A stretch of 6,425 nucleotides of DNA. It comes from Chloroflexota bacterium (lineage in GTDB: Bacteria > Chloroflexota > Dehalococcoidia > Dehalococcoidales > WRFJ01). Below are positions 5,146 through 6,425 of this stretch, one piece after another. A program made the position numbers and the translations under genes. The stretch covers positions 1 to 6,425 of the forward strand of contig WRFJ01000057.1 in the NCBI GenBank assembly GCA_009778865.1, read 5' to 3'. The notes under the pieces are model-generated. The model was not told the DNA's origin. It saw only the letters and a program-made list of their open reading frames with translations, and searched no databases. Position 1 is the stretch's first letter, and the number at the start of each line of letters is the position of its first letter.

Positions 5146-6363
5146 ATGGCCAAAATTGTTTCGGCAATTGATGTAGGCACTACCAAAATTTGTACTGCCA
5201 TCGCCGAGGTTGACGAAGCCGGCAATGTAAACGTAGTTGGTGTAGGCATTGCCCCATCACGCGGTCTGCATAAAGGCTTAGTAGTCAACATCAACGAAGC
5301 CCGCGAGTCTATTCGTGAGTCTGTGCGCAAGGCTGAGCAAGCTTGTAACTATCGGGTGACATCAGCTTATGTGGGTGTTACCGGCAGGCATGTCAACTCT
5401 ATGAATAATAAAGGCGTGGTAGCTATTACCCGCAATGATCGTATGGTCAAGAATGAAGACTTAGCACGCGTTTTACAAAACGCACAAAACTTTAAAGTGC
5501 CTGAGGATCGCAAACTTTTACACGTTATACCGCGTGGTTACTCGGTAGACGGACAAACGGGTGTTAAAAATCCGATAGGCATGTATGGCTATCGCTTGGA
5601 CGTGGAAACACACGTCATTACTGCCGCTGCCGCTTCGGTGCAAAACCTCATCAAATGTGTGCGCGGCTTAAAAATAGAAATTGACGATATGGTGCTGGAG
5701 CCTTTGGCTTCCAGTGAATCGGTACTCACCGAAGATGAAAAACAAACCGGTGTTATTTTAGCTGACATCGGCGGCGGTACTACCGATATCTGCGTTTTTA
5801 AAGATGGTGCTATCTGGCATACTGCCATTTTACCGGTGGCTGGTTACCAATTAACTCGCGATGTAGCTATAGGTTTAGGATTACCTTTTGATGTAGCTGA
5901 AGAAATGAAGAAAAGGTACGGCAGCGTTATGCCGATCTACGAAAAAGAATACTCAGCCTCTTCTTTCAGCCAAGACGGGCAGGGTGTTTCTTATGCCGAC
6001 CTATGCGAAATACTGCGTGCCCGCGTTGAAGAGATTATACGCTTGACTCTTCTAGAACTTCCTAGAAGCGAATATGAAATTTTAGTGCCAGCCGGCATTG
6101 TTTTTACCGGTGGTTCTTCCAACATAGCTGGCATTGAAGTATTAAGTCGTGAGATCATGCACCTGCCGGTGCGCGTAGGTATCCCTGCTCACATATACGG
6201 TATCACCGATTCTCTGCGCGATCCGGCCTATGCCACCAGCGTCGGTTTATTATTGTGGGGTGCTAAAAACGGTCCCAACAGAAAAAAATGGCAAAACAAC
6301 TCCGGTGGTTTCTTTGGTAGCTTAAAAAAGATGTTCGGCAACATGTTCAGCAGTAGAAATTAG
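5146..6363 (+). CDS. ftsA: Cell division protein FtsA
   Basis: FtsA is an actin-fold ATPase that tethers FtsZ filaments to the membrane and recruits later division proteins. The 405-residue product shows the phosphate-1 loop AIDVGTTK (7-14), the FtsA-type segment after it (GLHKGLVVNI), the 1C region (about 80-160), the phosphate-2 loop ADIGGGTTD (206-214), and the adenosine motif TGGSSNIAG (321-329). The tail FFGSLKKMFGNMF (389-401) alternates hydrophobic and basic residues, as expected for the membrane-targeting amphipathic helix, joined by a short linker rich in Asn, Gly and Lys. Length is close to the usual 400-440. It follows rsmH directly, where most bacteria have ftsL, ftsI and mur genes, and is 40 bases before the ftsZ start. 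The central segments closely recall Chloroflexota FtsA proteins. MreB or a pilus protein PilM are excluded by the FtsA-specific 1C context and tail. Confidence 0.96.
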   Translation: MAKIVSAIDVGTTKICTAIAEVDEAGNVNVVGVGIAPSRGLHKGLVVNINEARESIRESVRKAEQACNYRVTSAYVGVTGRHVNSMNNKGVVAITRNDRMVKNEDLARVLQNAQNFKVPEDRKLLHVIPRGYSVDGQTGVKNPIGMYGYRLDVETHVITAAAASVQNLIKCVRGLKIEIDDMVLEPLASSESVLTEDEKQTGVILADIGGGTTDICVFKDGAIWHTAILPVAGYQLTRDVAIGLGLPFDVAEEMKKRYGSVMPIYEKEYSASSFSQDGQGVSYADLCEILRARVEEIIRLTLLELPRSEYEILVPAGIVFTGGSSNIAGIEVLSREIMHLPVRVGIPAHIYGITDSLRDPAYATSVGLLLWGAKNGPNRKKWQNNSGGFFGSLKKMFGNMFSSRN

Positions 6364-6386
6364 TAAAATAATTATTTGGGGATTTT

Positions 6387-6394
6387 AAAAGGAG
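6387..6394 (+). promoter_or_regulatory. Ribosome binding site of the ftsZ start
   Basis: AAAAGGAG lies nine bases before the ATG at 6404 and supports a real gene start at the window edge. The 40-base spacer after ftsA has no terminator. Confidence 0.75.
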
Positions 6395-6403
6395 AAAAAT
6401 AAA

Positions 6404-6425
6404 ATGGCTAAAACAAGTTTTGTGC
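6404..6425 (+). CDS. ftsZ: Start of probable cell division protein FtsZ, cut by window edge
   Basis: Only seven codons are present, MAKTSFV. A good ribosome site precedes the ATG, and the gene follows ftsA directly. ftsA-ftsZ is one of the most conserved gene pairs in bacteria, and the short polar start followed by a Phe-Val step fits FtsZ N-termini that lead into the first beta strand. FtsZ is the tubulin-like GTPase that forms the division ring. The call rests mainly on position, since no GTP-binding motif lies inside the window. Confidence 0.75.

Noticed and set aside
5106..5330. Minus-strand open frames opposite ftsA (also 5589-5828)
   Set aside because: They lie antisense to strongly conserved FtsA segments, with no family resemblance of their own.
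1..6425. CRISPR array, transposon, tRNA or defence system
   Set aside because: No regularly spaced long repeats, transposase motifs, tRNA cloverleaf or defence-type domains were seen; all long frames are core genes.

Overview
The window holds two divergent housekeeping operons around a 396-base intergenic region. On the minus strand, reading leftward, are trmD (tRNA m1G37 methyltransferase), rplS (ribosomal protein L19) and priA (replication restart helicase, cut by the left edge). On the plus strand, reading rightward, are mraZ (transcription regulator), rsmH/mraW (16S rRNA methyltransferase), ftsA (division actin homologue) and the first seven codons of a gene that is almost certainly ftsZ. 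No RNA gene, insertion sequence, CRISPR array or phage gene is visible.

The organism is a bacterium of moderately low G+C. The division cluster goes mraZ-rsmH-ftsA-ftsZ directly, with no ftsL, ftsI, mur, mraY, ftsW or ftsQ between. From memory of family sequences, the MraZ and FtsA proteins and this short gene order resemble Chloroflexota, especially the Dehalococcoidia, some of which lack peptidoglycan. This assignment is inference, at about 50-60% confidence, and no search was run.

The intergenic region (3314-3709) carries the regulatory interest. It has a good sigma70-type promoter for mraZ (TTGACG, 17-base spacer, TAGAAT). Just downstream lies a tandem TGGGG-N5-TGGGG-N5-TG array matching the MraZ operator known in Escherichia coli, so mraZ is probably autoregulated. 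Upstream of the promoter are helically phased A/T tracts. The element AAAGT occurs eight times in one orientation across the region, four of them within 26 bases. On the other side, trmD has no visible Shine-Dalgarno sequence and a possible -10 element ending nine bases before its ATG, so a nearly leaderless message is possible.

The left operon ties together tRNA modification, the large ribosomal subunit and restart of stalled replication forks. The right operon ties a regulator and an rRNA methyltransferase to division-ring assembly. Both read as conserved core genes with intact motifs. I found no clearly new multi-gene system. The points most worth checking are the regulatory sites, the compact division cluster, the rimM-less trmD-rplS-priA grouping and a GCAA-loop hairpin in the rplS leader.
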